Of a stretch of 64,000 bases of DNA, positions 32,757 through 41,595 are shown piece by piece. Source of the stretch: CANMIH01 sp049116335 (GTDB lineage: Bacteria; Pseudomonadota; Alphaproteobacteria; Rhodobacterales; Rhodobacteraceae); NCBI GenBank assembly GCA_049116335.1, contig JAGDYZ010000009.1:1-64000 (forward strand). Reading direction: 5' to 3'. Each line of letters begins with the position of its first letter. Position 1 is the first letter of the stretch. The notes beneath the pieces are model-generated. The model was given only the letters and a program-made list of their open reading frames with translations, searched no databases and was not told the origin of the DNA. The translations under genes and the position numbers were made by a program.

Positions 32757-33383
32757 TCAGACGATAGTGGCCTGTGTCGAGGCGCGGAATTCCTCTTCGC
32801 TGACACCGTCAGCCAGCTCAACAATTTTCAAACCGCCGTCTACCACATCCATCACGCCCAGGTTGGTGATGATGCGATCAACAACTTTCTGACCGGTCAG
32901 AGGCAGCGTGCATTCTTTGAGAACCTTGCTGTCACCGTGTTTGTTGGTGTGGTCCATAACCACAACCACACGGCCAACACCGGCGACCAGATCCATCGCG
33001 CCGCCCATGCCTTTGACGAGCTTACCCGGGATCATCCAGTTCGCCAGATCACCGTTTTCGGCCACTTCCATCGCGCCAAGGATCGCCATGGCAATCTTGC
33101 CGCCACGGATCATGGCAAAAGACTGTGCGCTGTCGAAATAAGCGGTCTGCGGCAGCTCGGTGATGGTCTGTTTGCCTGCGTTGATCATATCGGCGTCTTC
33201 GTCGCCTTCGTAAGGGAACGGGCCCATGCCCAGCATGCCGTTCTCCGACTGAAGCGTCACTTCAACGCCCTCAGGGATGTAGTTCGACACCAGCGTCGGG
33301 ATACCGATGCCAAGGTTCACATACCAGCCGTCTTGCAGTTCCTGTGCGGCGCGGGCCGCCATTTGGTTACGATCCCAAGGCAT
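32757..33383 (-). CDS. scoB: 3-oxoacid CoA-transferase subunit B
   Basis: ScoB and ScoA form the succinyl-CoA:3-ketoacid CoA-transferase that activates acetoacetate to acetoacetyl-CoA. This 208-residue B subunit contains the catalytic glutamate (Glu47) in TLQSENGMLG, the YVNLGIGIPTLVSNY entry motif, GGKIAMAILGAMEV, and KGMGGAMDLVAGVGRVVV. Its start overlaps the scoA TAA by one base (TAATG), so the two subunits are translated together. Next to the PHB genes, the likely use is reclaiming acetoacetate released from hydroxybutyrate oxidation, although other acetoacetate sources are possible. Confidence 0.94.
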   Translation of the reverse strand: MPWDRNQMAARAAQELQDGWYVNLGIGIPTLVSNYIPEGVEVTLQSENGMLGMGPFPYEGDEDADMINAGKQTITELPQTAYFDSAQSFAMIRGGKIAMAILGAMEVAENGDLANWMIPGKLVKGMGGAMDLVAGVGRVVVVMDHTNKHGDSKVLKECTLPLTGQKVVDRIITNLGVMDVVDGGLKIVELADGVSEEEFRASTQATIV

Positions 33384-34087
33384 TATGCATCCTCCCGCTT
33401 GCGTACAGTGCGCTGTTCAATTCGTTTTTCGTGATCGCCTTTGATGATGCGATGCACATAGATCCCGGGCAGATGGATCGCATCGGGGTCAAGCGAGCCG
33501 GTCGGTACAATCTCTTCCACTTCAACAACGCAAAGCTTGCCGCAAGTGGCCGCAGGCGCGTTGAAGTTGCGGGCGGTTTTGCGGAACACCAGATTGCCGG
33601 TCTCATCGGCTTTCCACGCTTTCACAATGGCCAGATCGGCAAAGATGCCTTCTTCCATAATGTAGGTTTCGCCGTTGAACTCTTTGTGGTCTTTGCCTTC
33701 GGCAATGACGGTGCCCACACCGGTTTTGGTGTAGAAACCCGGGATCCCTGCCCCACCGGCGCGCATACGTTCGGCCAGAGTGCCCTGCGGGTTGAACTCA
33801 AGCTCAAGCTCGCCCGAGAGGTACTGGCGCATAAATTCCGCATTCTCCCCCACATAGGACGAGATCATTTTTCTCACCTGTTTGGTTTGCAATAGGATGC
33901 CAATGCCGAAATCATCGATACCCGCATTGTTCGAGGCAAAGGTCAGATCTTTGACACCACTGTCCTTGATCGCTTGCAACAGCAGTTCGGGAATGCCGCA
34001 CAGACCAAAGCCGCCCGCCGCGATCAGCATGTTGTCCGTCAAGACACCATCCAGCGCCTCGGCGGCTGAGCCGTATACCTTTTTCAT
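33383..34087 (-). CDS. scoA: 3-oxoacid CoA-transferase subunit A
   Basis: The 234-residue A subunit of the acetoacetate CoA-transferase. Visible motifs are DNMLIAAGGFGLCGIPELL (the glycine-rich CoA loop), LTFASNNAGIDDFGIGILL, MISSYVGENAEF, ELEFNPQGTLAERMRAGGAG and IPGFYTKTGVGT. It is the first gene of a two-gene operon with scoB, overlapping it by one base and ended by a strong terminator. A GGAGAG-type site precedes the ATG at 34087. The complex acts in the cytosol. Confidence 0.94.
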   Translation of the reverse strand: MKKVYGSAAEALDGVLTDNMLIAAGGFGLCGIPELLLQAIKDSGVKDLTFASNNAGIDDFGIGILLQTKQVRKMISSYVGENAEFMRQYLSGELELEFNPQGTLAERMRAGGAGIPGFYTKTGVGTVIAEGKDHKEFNGETYIMEEGIFADLAIVKAWKADETGNLVFRKTARNFNAPAATCGKLCVVEVEEIVPTGSLDPDAIHLPGIYVHRIIKGDHEKRIEQRTVRKREDA

Positions 34088-34349
34088 GGAGTCTCTCCTC
34101 TGCTCCGGTGGATGGTCTTAGGTTGTGACGGCCCGATTCCGACCTGTCAACAAGTTCGCCGCAACGCAGCAAAGGCGCCCCCAAACTCTTCCTTTAGTTG
34201 TGCGAAAAATGCAAACACATGAGCACTCAAAATTAGAAGCGTATTTCATGTTTTGGCTCTACCTTTGATTGTGTTTCCAAATCTTTCCTCAAACAATGAA
34301 CCTTTTGCGCTGCCAGAGGCACTCTTTCATGACAGTCTTTGAGGACACC

Positions 34350-34883
34350 ATGATCGACAAAAAACGAGCATATGAAGAGCTATTGATTGCCCAGACCCGT
34401 TTGGGGGATCGAAACGCAGCTGAGGCGCTGGTTGCGCATCGTGGACCCCGCCTATTGGTCCATGCGACTCGACTTCTAGGGAATCGCGACGAGGCTCTGG
34501 ACGCGGTTCAAGAGGCCTGGATCGAGATTTTCAGAGGGCTGAAGTCGCTTCAAACGGACGCGGCTTTTCCGGTCTGGGCGCTGAGAATTGTCAGTCGGAA
34601 ATGCGCGCGTTTGATCCGGACCAAGCAACGGGACCGCGCATTACCCTTGGAGTATGAGCCTCAGGTGCATGACCCACCTCCAGGCCAATCGCGTGATCTA
34701 GCGCGCGCCATTGCCGCGCTCCCCCGACAACAGGCCGCGGCCATCGCTCTGTTCTATCTCGAAGACCTGAGCCTGGCCGAAGTCTCAATCGCGCTTGATG
34801 TCCCCATTGGAACCGTCAAATCCCGCCTGTCTTTGGCGCGGAAAACCCTAAAATCCACACTGGAAGGAGACAGCCATGTCTGA
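34350..34883 (+). CDS. RNA polymerase sigma-70 family (ECF) sigma factor
   Basis: A 177-residue extracytoplasmic-function sigma factor. Region 2 is seen in LLVHATRLLGNRDEALDAVQEAWIEI, with the DAVQEAW core-binding and -10 recognition helix, then a short linker and region 4 in IAALPRQQAAAIALFYLEDLSLAEVSIAL followed by PIGTVKSRLSLARKTLK, the -35 recognition helix. ATG at 34350 follows GAGGA and gives the right length; the frame is open to 34269. The last eight bases overlap the next gene, which encodes a membrane protein, the usual position for an anti-sigma factor. The signal it answers is not evident. Confidence 0.9.
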   Translation: MIDKKRAYEELLIAQTRLGDRNAAEALVAHRGPRLLVHATRLLGNRDEALDAVQEAWIEIFRGLKSLQTDAAFPVWALRIVSRKCARLIRTKQRDRALPLEYEPQVHDPPPGQSRDLARAIAALPRQQAAAIALFYLEDLSLAEVSIALDVPIGTVKSRLSLARKTLKSTLEGDSHV

Positions 34884-35250
34884 CCTGTTTGAAAAAGATC
34901 TCGACGCTCAAATCAAAGCCGCGCTGAGCGGTCAGGACAAGATCATTCTTGAGGCCACACGCGAACTTGGTTGGTTTCAACTGGGCCTGAAACAATTCAC
35001 CGGCAAACTGGGATGGGTGGTTTGGGTCATCGTCATGGTGCAAATTGCACTGTTTGCAATTGGCATCTGGTGTGCCGTTCAGTTCTTTGCGGCCACCGAA
35101 GCGGTGTTGGCCGTTAAATGGGGCATCAGCGGCGCTGTGATGATCCTAGCGGCGCTGCAGCTAAAACTCAGCCTGATGCCGCAAATGCAGGCCGACCGCA
35201 TCATCCGCGAGGTCAAGCGCCTGCAATTGATGGTGGCGTCGCATTCCTAA
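34876..35250 (+). CDS. Two-TM membrane protein coupled to the sigma factor (DUF6768-like)
   Basis: A 124-residue protein overlapping the ECF sigma gene by eight bases. The N-terminal 45 residues are cytoplasmic-like (ALSGQDKIILEATRELGWF), followed by two hydrophobic segments (WVVWVIVMVQIALFAIGIWC and ISGAVMILAALQL) and a basic tail (MQADRIIREVKRLQLMV). From memory it fits DUF6768, a family found next to sigma factors in alphaproteobacteria. It lacks the zinc motif of ZAS-type anti-sigma factors. Operon position suggests it controls the sigma factor at the membrane, but it could also be a regulated output. Confidence 0.65.
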   Translation: MSDLFEKDLDAQIKAALSGQDKIILEATRELGWFQLGLKQFTGKLGWVVWVIVMVQIALFAIGIWCAVQFFAATEAVLAVKWGISGAVMILAALQLKLSLMPQMQADRIIREVKRLQLMVASHS

Positions 35251-35282
35251 CACGACGCCAATTGAAACGGACGCTCCCGAGA

Positions 35283-38024
35283 TCACTCGGGCGCGTCGTC
35301 TTTGGATTTTGCCGCTGCCTTTTTCGCCGGGGCTTTCTTGGCCGCAGTTTTCTTGGCTGGCGCCTTCTTAGCAGTGGTTTTCTTAGCCGCTGCCTTCTTC
35401 GCAGGAGCCTTCTTCGCGCCTGTCTTACCCGCCTTTTCGGCAATCAGCTCAAGCGCCTTTTCCATTGAGACATCTTCGGGTTTGATGTCTTTTGGAAGGG
35501 TCGCATTGACCTTTTCCCACTTCACATAGGGACCATAACGTCCTTCGAAAACGGCAATTTTGCCACCATCCGGGTGATCGCCCAATTCGCGCAGCGCCTT
35601 GGCGGCCGCACCGCGACCCCGGCCCGGATTTGCGCGTTTTTCTGCAAGCATCTCAACCGCGTGGTTCATGCCCACTTCAAACATCTCAAGATACTGTTTG
35701 AAGTTCACATAGACCGGCTTTTCCGCATCCGGCAGTTTGTGCATCAGATAGGGGCCAAAACGGCCAAGGTTTGCGCTGATCCGCCCACCTTCCGGGTGAT
35801 CCCCCACATGGCGCGGCAGCGACAGCAACTGAAGCGCCTGCTCAAAGGTGGTTTCTTCTTTGGGCCAGCCCCCATGGCGGGTCTGTGGCAGCGAGCTGCG
35901 CTTGGGGCGTTTGTTTTCAGGTGTCGCCTCTCCGCGCTGAACATAGGGGCCATAACGCCCATCTTTCAGCCAGATCTCGTCTTCACCATCAGTGCCCAAA
36001 AGCTTCTCTTCGCCTTCAGCACCCTCCCCTGCAATCGGGCGAGTGTAAGTACATTCAGGATAGTTGCCGCATCCGACAAATCCACCAGTGCGCGAAGTTT
36101 TCAGGTGCAGTTGTCCAGACCCACATTTGGGGCAAATCCGCGGGTCACTGCCATCTTCGCGTGGCGGATAGAGCTGTGGTGCCAACATATCGTCGAGCAC
36201 ATCCAGAACTTCGGAGATCCGCAGATCTGACGTCTCGCCAATTGCGGCTGAGAAATCGCGCCAGAACCCGTTCAACAGTTCTTTGTAGTCGCGCTCGCCT
36301 GCGCTGACGTCATCAAGCTGTTCTTCAAGCTCTGCCGTAAACTCATATCCCACGTATTTGCGGAAGAAGTTCAGCAGGAAGATCGTCACGATCCGGCCTT
36401 TGTCCTCGGGGATCAGGCGATTTTGTTCCTTGCGCACATATTCACGATCCTGGATCGTGGTCACGATGCTGGCGTAGGTCGACGGGCGACCAATGCCCAA
36501 CTCTTCCATACGTTTCACAAGCGTCGCTTCGGTATAGCGTGGGGGGGGCTGGGTAAAGCTTTGCAGGGCGAGGATCGCGCCATTTTCGGCCAGAACAGCG
36601 GCTTTGCTTTTCTGCATGCCGCCGGCGGGCTCGATCACATCGCCGACTTTCTCAGCTGCCTTATCAAAGGCGCTCTGCAGCGCAGCCGCGGCAAAGCCCG
36701 CAGCCTCGCCTTTCATCACCTGAGGCAGACGCTTTTCGTCGTCCTCCACCGGCTCGTCACGGCCCTCTTCGTAGATTTTGAGAAATCCGTCGAACAGCAC
36801 AACCTGTCCAGTGGCGCGCAGGCCAACCTGTCCGTCATCGCTGCCGATCTCAACAGTTGTCCGCTCAAGACGGGCGCCCGCCATCTGCGCCGCCAAAGTC
36901 CGCTTCCAGATCAGATCATAGATCTTGCGCTGATCATCTTCCGAGAGCTTGAGGCTCGAGGCGTCTTTGGTCATATCCGTCGGACGGATACACTCGTGCG
37001 CTTCCTGTGCGTTTTTCGCCTTGTTTTTATAGATGCGCGGGCTACTGGGCACATAATCGGCTCCGTAGCGGTCGGCAATTGCATCGCGGCAGGCCTCGAT
37101 GGCCTCGGGAGCCATGTCGATGCCGTCGGTACGCATGTAGGTGATGTGCCCCGCCTCGTAGAGACGCTGTGCGGCGTTCATGGTTTGACGCGCACCCATG
37201 CCGAATTTGCGGCTGGCTTCCTGTTGAAGCGTCGAAGTCATAAACGGCGCAGACGGATTGCGGCTTGCGGGTTTGGCCTCAACATTGGTGATGCTCAGCG
37301 CACGGCTGCTGATCGCCTGCACGGCCATTTCGGCCTGGGTGGCATTCTCTAGGTCAAACTTATCAAGTTTGTTGCCTGCCAATGTGGTCAGGCGCGCCTC
37401 ATAGCTTTGCCCTCGCGGCGTGGTCAGCTGCGCTTTGACGCCCCAATACTCGCGCGGATTGAACGCCTCGATTTCCATCTCACGCTCAACGATCAAGCGC
37501 AGACACACCGACTGAACCCGCCCCGCCGAACGTGCGCCCGGCAGTTTCCGCCAAAGCACCGGCGAAAGATTGAAGCCCACAAGATAATCGAGCGCCCGGC
37601 GCGCCAGATAGGCGTCAACCAGAGGCACATCAATCTCGCGCGGGTTTTGCATCGCCTCGGTGACGGCTTTTTTGGTGATAGCGTTAAAGGTCACACGGCT
37701 GACGTGCGTCGATTTTTTGATCGACCGGCGTTTGGTCAACGCCTCTTGCAGGTGCCACGAAATCGCCTCGCCTTCGCGATCGGGGTCAGTCGCGAGGATC
37801 AGTTCGTCATCGGTTTTCAGAGCTGTCGCAATGGCAGCAACGTGCTTGCGCGAATCGTTTGCGATCTCCCAGGTCATGGCAAAATCGTCATCCGGATCAA
37901 CAGATCCGTTCTTCGCTGGCAAATCTCGTACATGGCCGTAAGAGGCCAGAACTGTATAGTTCGAGCCGAGATATTTGTTGATTGTCTTGGCCTTAGCAGG
38001 CGATTCCACAACAACGACGGGCAT
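35283..38024 (-). CDS. topA: DNA topoisomerase I
   Basis: A type IA topoisomerase that relaxes negative supercoils by transient cleavage of one strand. In 913 residues it shows the Toprim domain (VVVESPAKAKTINKYLG and TDPDREGEAISWHL with the acidic metal triad), LPGARSAGRVQSVCLRLI, and the catalytic tyrosine Tyr296 in HITYMRTDG. One four-cysteine zinc ribbon (CPKCGSGQLHLK to GNYPEC, around residue 645) is followed by repeated ribbons without cysteines of the type LGRFGPYLMH and EGRYGPYVKW. The C-terminus (~residues 870-910) is a lysine/alanine tail of PAKKAAAKK-like repeats that should bind DNA. It converges with the DUF6768-like gene, 32 bases away. Essential enzyme; no residue appears missing. 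Confidence 0.97.
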   Translation of the reverse strand: MPVVVVESPAKAKTINKYLGSNYTVLASYGHVRDLPAKNGSVDPDDDFAMTWEIANDSRKHVAAIATALKTDDELILATDPDREGEAISWHLQEALTKRRSIKKSTHVSRVTFNAITKKAVTEAMQNPREIDVPLVDAYLARRALDYLVGFNLSPVLWRKLPGARSAGRVQSVCLRLIVEREMEIEAFNPREYWGVKAQLTTPRGQSYEARLTTLAGNKLDKFDLENATQAEMAVQAISSRALSITNVEAKPASRNPSAPFMTSTLQQEASRKFGMGARQTMNAAQRLYEAGHITYMRTDGIDMAPEAIEACRDAIADRYGADYVPSSPRIYKNKAKNAQEAHECIRPTDMTKDASSLKLSEDDQRKIYDLIWKRTLAAQMAGARLERTTVEIGSDDGQVGLRATGQVVLFDGFLKIYEEGRDEPVEDDEKRLPQVMKGEAAGFAAAALQSAFDKAAEKVGDVIEPAGGMQKSKAAVLAENGAILALQSFTQPPPRYTEATLVKRMEELGIGRPSTYASIVTTIQDREYVRKEQNRLIPEDKGRIVTIFLLNFFRKYVGYEFTAELEEQLDDVSAGERDYKELLNGFWRDFSAAIGETSDLRISEVLDVLDDMLAPQLYPPREDGSDPRICPKCGSGQLHLKTSRTGGFVGCGNYPECTYTRPIAGEGAEGEEKLLGTDGEDEIWLKDGRYGPYVQRGEATPENKRPKRSSLPQTRHGGWPKEETTFEQALQLLSLPRHVGDHPEGGRISANLGRFGPYLMHKLPDAEKPVYVNFKQYLEMFEVGMNHAVEMLAEKRANPGRGRGAAAKALRELGDHPDGGKIAVFEGRYGPYVKWEKVNATLPKDIKPEDVSMEKALELIAEKAGKTGAKKAPAKKAAAKKTTAKKAPAKKTAAKKAPAKKAAAKSKDDAPE

Positions 38025-38187
38025 CTACTCTGAACCTCTTGGTGAATTAAATTGGGCCTCTTGATGGCCGCATATGGCGGGGCAGGATGTGGGGCGCAAG
38101 GGGGAATTGTCAATGTGAGTGCGTACGCCGCATTGCGGCATTGCATAAGAATAACGAGCTGGCACCGTATATAAAGGAGGAATTTTC

Positions 38188-38613
38188 ATGCGATTCTTGA
38201 TACTTGCCCTAACTTTTCTGATCGCCCCGATGGCACAAGCGTGGGAAGAACCCGCGCGCGGCACACAACTTCGAAAAGATTTGATGGATGCTATGCGGCC
38301 ACATGCGACATGGGCTTTTGGCGCCCCTATCAGTTTTGTGGTCGAAGATCTGCGTGCGGCGCAAGATGTCGGATTCGCCAGTCTGCTGGCCATTCGCCCC
38401 AACGGTGGCGAGCTGGGTTTCTTTGATCAGCGTCCCGAACTTCAGCTTCATGAAGAACCCGATTTCTGGGATGGACCACGGTTTCAGGTGCTCTACCAGC
38501 GCTCGGGCAAGACTTGGGTCGCTGTACATCACTCTCTGGCCGCCACAGACGCCTGGTGGAGCGACCCCGCATTTTGCCCCATCTGGCACCCCGTCTTGCC
38601 TGAGACTTGCTAA
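38188..38613 (+). CDS. Secreted hypothetical protein with C-terminal cysteine pair
   Basis: A 141-residue precursor with a clear Sec signal peptide (MRFLILALTFLIAPMAQA, cleavage before WEE). The mature domain contains LRKDLMDAMRPHATWAFGAP, a strand-rich core (ISFVVEDLRA, FASLLAIRPNGGELGFF, FQVLYQRSGKTWVAVHHSL) and two cysteines near the end (PAFCPIW and ETC) likely to form a disulfide. The core VEDLRAAQDVGFASLLAIRP recalls a SH3-like or NTF2-like periplasmic fold seen in other short proteobacterial proteins, but no family is named with confidence. An AAAGGAGG site precedes the ATG. It is divergent from topA and convergent with dprA. Confidence 0.75.
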   Translation: MRFLILALTFLIAPMAQAWEEPARGTQLRKDLMDAMRPHATWAFGAPISFVVEDLRAAQDVGFASLLAIRPNGGELGFFDQRPELQLHEEPDFWDGPRFQVLYQRSGKTWVAVHHSLAATDAWWSDPAFCPIWHPVLPETC

Positions 38614-38630
38614 GGACGTCTCAGCGCAGA

Positions 38631-39818
38631 TCACGAGATGCGGGCCGAGCCAGCGCGGGGGGCCAATGACAGTAATCCACCGGGTTGGCGGTGCACGCGC
38701 CCTTCCAACTCGAGATCAGTCAGTGCCGGCGCCATTTGCGCCGCACTCGCTCCCAGATCGCGGGTCAACTGATCTTCGGCAACCGGCGACGGCCCAAGGC
38801 GGTCCAAGATCTGTCGATGCAAATCCGCCGTTTCCCGCAAACTGCGCGTTTGCGGCGCACCTGCGGGGATAACAGCCGGTGGATTGGCAGGTTCCAAAGG
38901 CAATTCAGGCGCGATGTCTTCTGCCGGTGCAAGCGCTTCGATGATATCTTCGACATTGCGCACCAACACCGCGCCATCTCGGATCAAAAAATTGCAGCCA
39001 CTGGCCCGAGCATCCATGGGGTGCCCAGGTACGGCCATCACATCGCGCCCCTGATCCAAAGCCGTGCGCGCCGTGATCAGCGATCCGGATTTGGCCGCAG
39101 CTTCGACAACAACAACCGCACGGGCCATTCCGGAGACGATGCGATTGCGCACCGGGAAATGCCGGGCCTGAGGCTGCATGCCGATGGGTTGTTCACTTAC
39201 CAATGCGCCGTCCTGATCCAGAATATCGCGCGCAAGCTGTCCGTTTTCCGCGGGGTACATCACATCAACCCCTCCGGCCATCACCGCAACGGTGCCGGTT
39301 TTCACGGTTTCGATATGCGCCGCAGTATCCACGCCGCGCGCAAGTCCTGACACAACGACAAATCCCGCCTCGCCCAGTCCACGCGATAAAGCCCGCGCCA
39401 TGCGCGTGCCCAGTGATGAGGCATTTCTGGCCCCAACAAGGGCCACCATCGGGCGACGCAAAACAGCCGTCCCACCCCGCACCCAAAGCAAAGGCGGCGC
39501 GTCCGGCAGGTGTGACAGCGCACTGGGATAGTCGTAATCCCCACAACAGACCAATCGCGCACCACAGGCATGGCCCGCCTCAATCTCGGCCTGAGCTACA
39601 TCCATGGGGCAGATGCGATAACTGTTCACGCCCGCGTCTTTCGCGACCTGCGGCAGAGCCTCAAGCGCGGCATCAACATGTTTATGTTCGGAAAGAAGTC
39701 GCCAGAAGGTCGAAACACCAACGCGGCGTGATCGCAAGAGACGGAGCCATGACACCCGAAGATCTTCCGTGGTGGGTGGGAGTGGGGGGTGAGTGGAAGA
39801 GTAGCTGTTATCGCGCAT
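38631..39818 (-). CDS. dprA: DNA-processing protein DprA
   Basis: DprA loads RecA onto incoming single-stranded DNA in natural transformation. This 395-residue protein contains an N-terminal SAM-like helical region (WLRLLRSRRVGVSTFWRLLS), the Rossmann core with MVALVGARNASSLGTRMARAL, VVSGLARGVDTAAHIET, AVMAGGVDVMYPAENGQLA and PVRNRIVSGMARAVVVVEAA, then GRDVMAVPGHPMDARASGCN. A proline-rich linker joins a C-terminal winged helix (ADLHRQILDRLGPSPVAEDQ) as in other proteobacterial DprA. ATG at 39818 is preferred to a TTG at 39839. It is present even in species not known to be competent, so competence should not be assumed. Confidence 0.95.
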   Translation of the reverse strand: MRDNSYSSTHPPLPPTTEDLRVSWLRLLRSRRVGVSTFWRLLSEHKHVDAALEALPQVAKDAGVNSYRICPMDVAQAEIEAGHACGARLVCCGDYDYPSALSHLPDAPPLLWVRGGTAVLRRPMVALVGARNASSLGTRMARALSRGLGEAGFVVVSGLARGVDTAAHIETVKTGTVAVMAGGVDVMYPAENGQLARDILDQDGALVSEQPIGMQPQARHFPVRNRIVSGMARAVVVVEAAAKSGSLITARTALDQGRDVMAVPGHPMDARASGCNFLIRDGAVLVRNVEDIIEALAPAEDIAPELPLEPANPPAVIPAGAPQTRSLRETADLHRQILDRLGPSPVAEDQLTRDLGASAAQMAPALTDLELEGRVHRQPGGLLSLAPRAGSARIS

Positions 39819-39989
39819 CTTGACCCCGTCGTCTTGCAACTAATTGGTAGCGCGGAGGAGGTTAATTAGAGGTAAATTGAATTGGGTTTTTACGAAGTTT
39901 GATTCCAAACTTATGTAATTGCCTGCATTTTTTTTGACCAATCTTGGAACGACTGACGCCACATCACGTCAGCCGCCCAATTTGCAAGG

Positions 39990-41411
39990 TTATGTGGCGG
40001 CACCACCAACTGTCAAACCGCCGATCATAACAGTGGGTTGACCCACACCAACAGGCACCCACTGGCCCTGCTTTCCGCAGTTCCCCATGCCCGGATCCAG
40101 CGCCATATCGTTGCCAAGCGCACGAATCTTTTTCAGCGCATTGGCCCCTTCTCCAATCAGGGTCGCCCCTTTGACCGGAGCGCCCACCTTGCCGTTTTCG
40201 ACGCGGTATGCCTCGGTGCAGGAAAATACAAACTTGCCGTTGGTGATATCCACCTGACCGCCCCCAAAGCCAACGGCCCAGATACCATCCTTCAGATCAC
40301 CGACAATGTCCTTGGGATCCGCATCTCCACCCAACATATATGTGTTGGTCATACGCGGCATTGGGATATGAGCATAGCTTTCGCGGCGGCCATTGCCTGT
40401 CGGCGCAACTCCCATCAGACGCGCGTTCTGGCGGTCCTGCATATAGCCCACCAGCTTGCCGTCTTCGATCAACACATTTTTTCCAGATGGCGTGCCTTCG
40501 TCATCCACGGAAATCGACCCGCGCCGATCCGGGATGGTGCCGTCATCCAGAACGGTGACCCCTTTTGCGGCCACCTGCTGCCCCATTAGTCCTGCGAAGG
40601 CCGAGCTGCCTTTGCGGTTGAAATCGCCTTCCAACCCATGACCAATCGCTTCGTGCAACAAAATACCCGGCCATCCGGACCCAAGGACGATATCCATGAC
40701 ACCGGCCGGAGCTGGCACCGCCTCAAGATTGACCAGAGCCACGCGCAGCGCCTCTTTGGCTTTTGATTGCCAATCCTGAGGATCTAGCAGCCCATCCAAG
40801 CTTACGCGTCCGCCGCCACCAGCAGTGCCGGATTCGCGACGTCCGTCCTGTTCGACAATCACACTGACGTTGACGCGAGTCATAGGACGCACATCTGTGA
40901 TCAATCCGCCCTCGGGACGCAGAATTGCAATTTCCTGCAACGAGGCCGCAATGGTTGCGGTGACCTGCACCACACGGCCGTCGAGATCACGCGCGAAGGC
41001 ATCGATTTCACGCAGGGTCTCGATCTTCACCGGAAACGGAACACCGCCGATCGGATCGCTGTCTGTATAAAGTCGCTTGTTTGTGCCCACAGGCGGAGGT
41101 GCCATCACTCCTCCTCCATCGCCAATCGCAAGACGTGCGGTTTGCGAAGCACGTGTTAAAGAGGCCTCGTTGATCTCGGTGGCATGGGCATAGCCCGCCA
41201 CTTCTCCTTTCACGGCGCGCAGGCCAAAGCCCTCAGCTGCGTCATAGCTGGCGGTTTTGACCCGACCATCATCCAGAACAACCGATTCTGAGCGGCGGCG
41301 TTCCAGAAAAAGCTCACCATCTTCGGCACCTTGCAAGGTTTCACGCAAAAGCGCCGTTGTGCGGTCAAGATCGAGGTTTGTCTCGAACGGGCGGAAGGGT
41401 GCGTCGGTCAT
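39990..41411 (-). CDS. tldD: Metalloprotease TldD
   Basis: TldD partners with TldE/PmbA to form a zinc peptidase that processes modified peptides (microcins) and antitoxins such as CcdA. The 473-residue protein carries the metal and catalytic motif LLHEAIGHGLEGDFN (His253, Glu254, His258), with RVNVSVIVEQDGRRESG and the C-terminal NGRRESYAHIPMPRMTNTY and GGQVDITNGKFVFSCTEAY segments, the latter with the third metal-ligand cysteine. No pmbA gene is in the window. It is transcribed divergently from the cytochrome oxidase operon; in Rhodobacteraceae tldD commonly lies next to ctaC. Confidence 0.96.
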   Translation of the reverse strand: MTDAPFRPFETNLDLDRTTALLRETLQGAEDGELFLERRRSESVVLDDGRVKTASYDAAEGFGLRAVKGEVAGYAHATEINEASLTRASQTARLAIGDGGGVMAPPPVGTNKRLYTDSDPIGGVPFPVKIETLREIDAFARDLDGRVVQVTATIAASLQEIAILRPEGGLITDVRPMTRVNVSVIVEQDGRRESGTAGGGGRVSLDGLLDPQDWQSKAKEALRVALVNLEAVPAPAGVMDIVLGSGWPGILLHEAIGHGLEGDFNRKGSSAFAGLMGQQVAAKGVTVLDDGTIPDRRGSISVDDEGTPSGKNVLIEDGKLVGYMQDRQNARLMGVAPTGNGRRESYAHIPMPRMTNTYMLGGDADPKDIVGDLKDGIWAVGFGGGQVDITNGKFVFSCTEAYRVENGKVGAPVKGATLIGEGANALKKIRALGNDMALDPGMGNCGKQGQWVPVGVGQPTVMIGGLTVGGAAT

Positions 41412-41515
41412 CAGGGCCTCAAAAATTGATCCAGATCAAGAAAAGCGGCGCTTTGCCGCAAGGGGGGTTCTTTATTGGTGCACTAGAATATGATTTTAAG
41501 CGACGAGAACGCAAT

Positions 41516-41557
41516 GGGAGGCGAGAGGACAGGTATGGCCTGTGCTCCCCATCTCCC
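41516..41557 (+). other. Hairpin region in the ctaC leader
   Basis: GGGAG (41516-41520) can pair with CTCCC (41553-41557), enclosing ACAGG-TATGG-CCTGT (41529-41543). The nested stem lies 38 bases before the ctaC ATG in the 184-base tldD-ctaC gap. It lacks a T-run. It could be a leader structure or a regulator binding site; no known riboswitch was recognised. Confidence 0.35.
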
Positions 41558-41595
41558 GTTATATGAGATGAATCACAACCGATCTTGGGTGAGAC

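Noticed and set aside
35276..35292. CCCGAG/CTCGGG hairpin at the topA end as terminator
   Set aside because: Short stem partly inside coding sequence and no T-run on either strand.
36423..37352. Long plus-strand open frame (309 codons) opposite topA
   Set aside because: It is antisense to conserved topA domains, with no ribosome site or recognisable domain.
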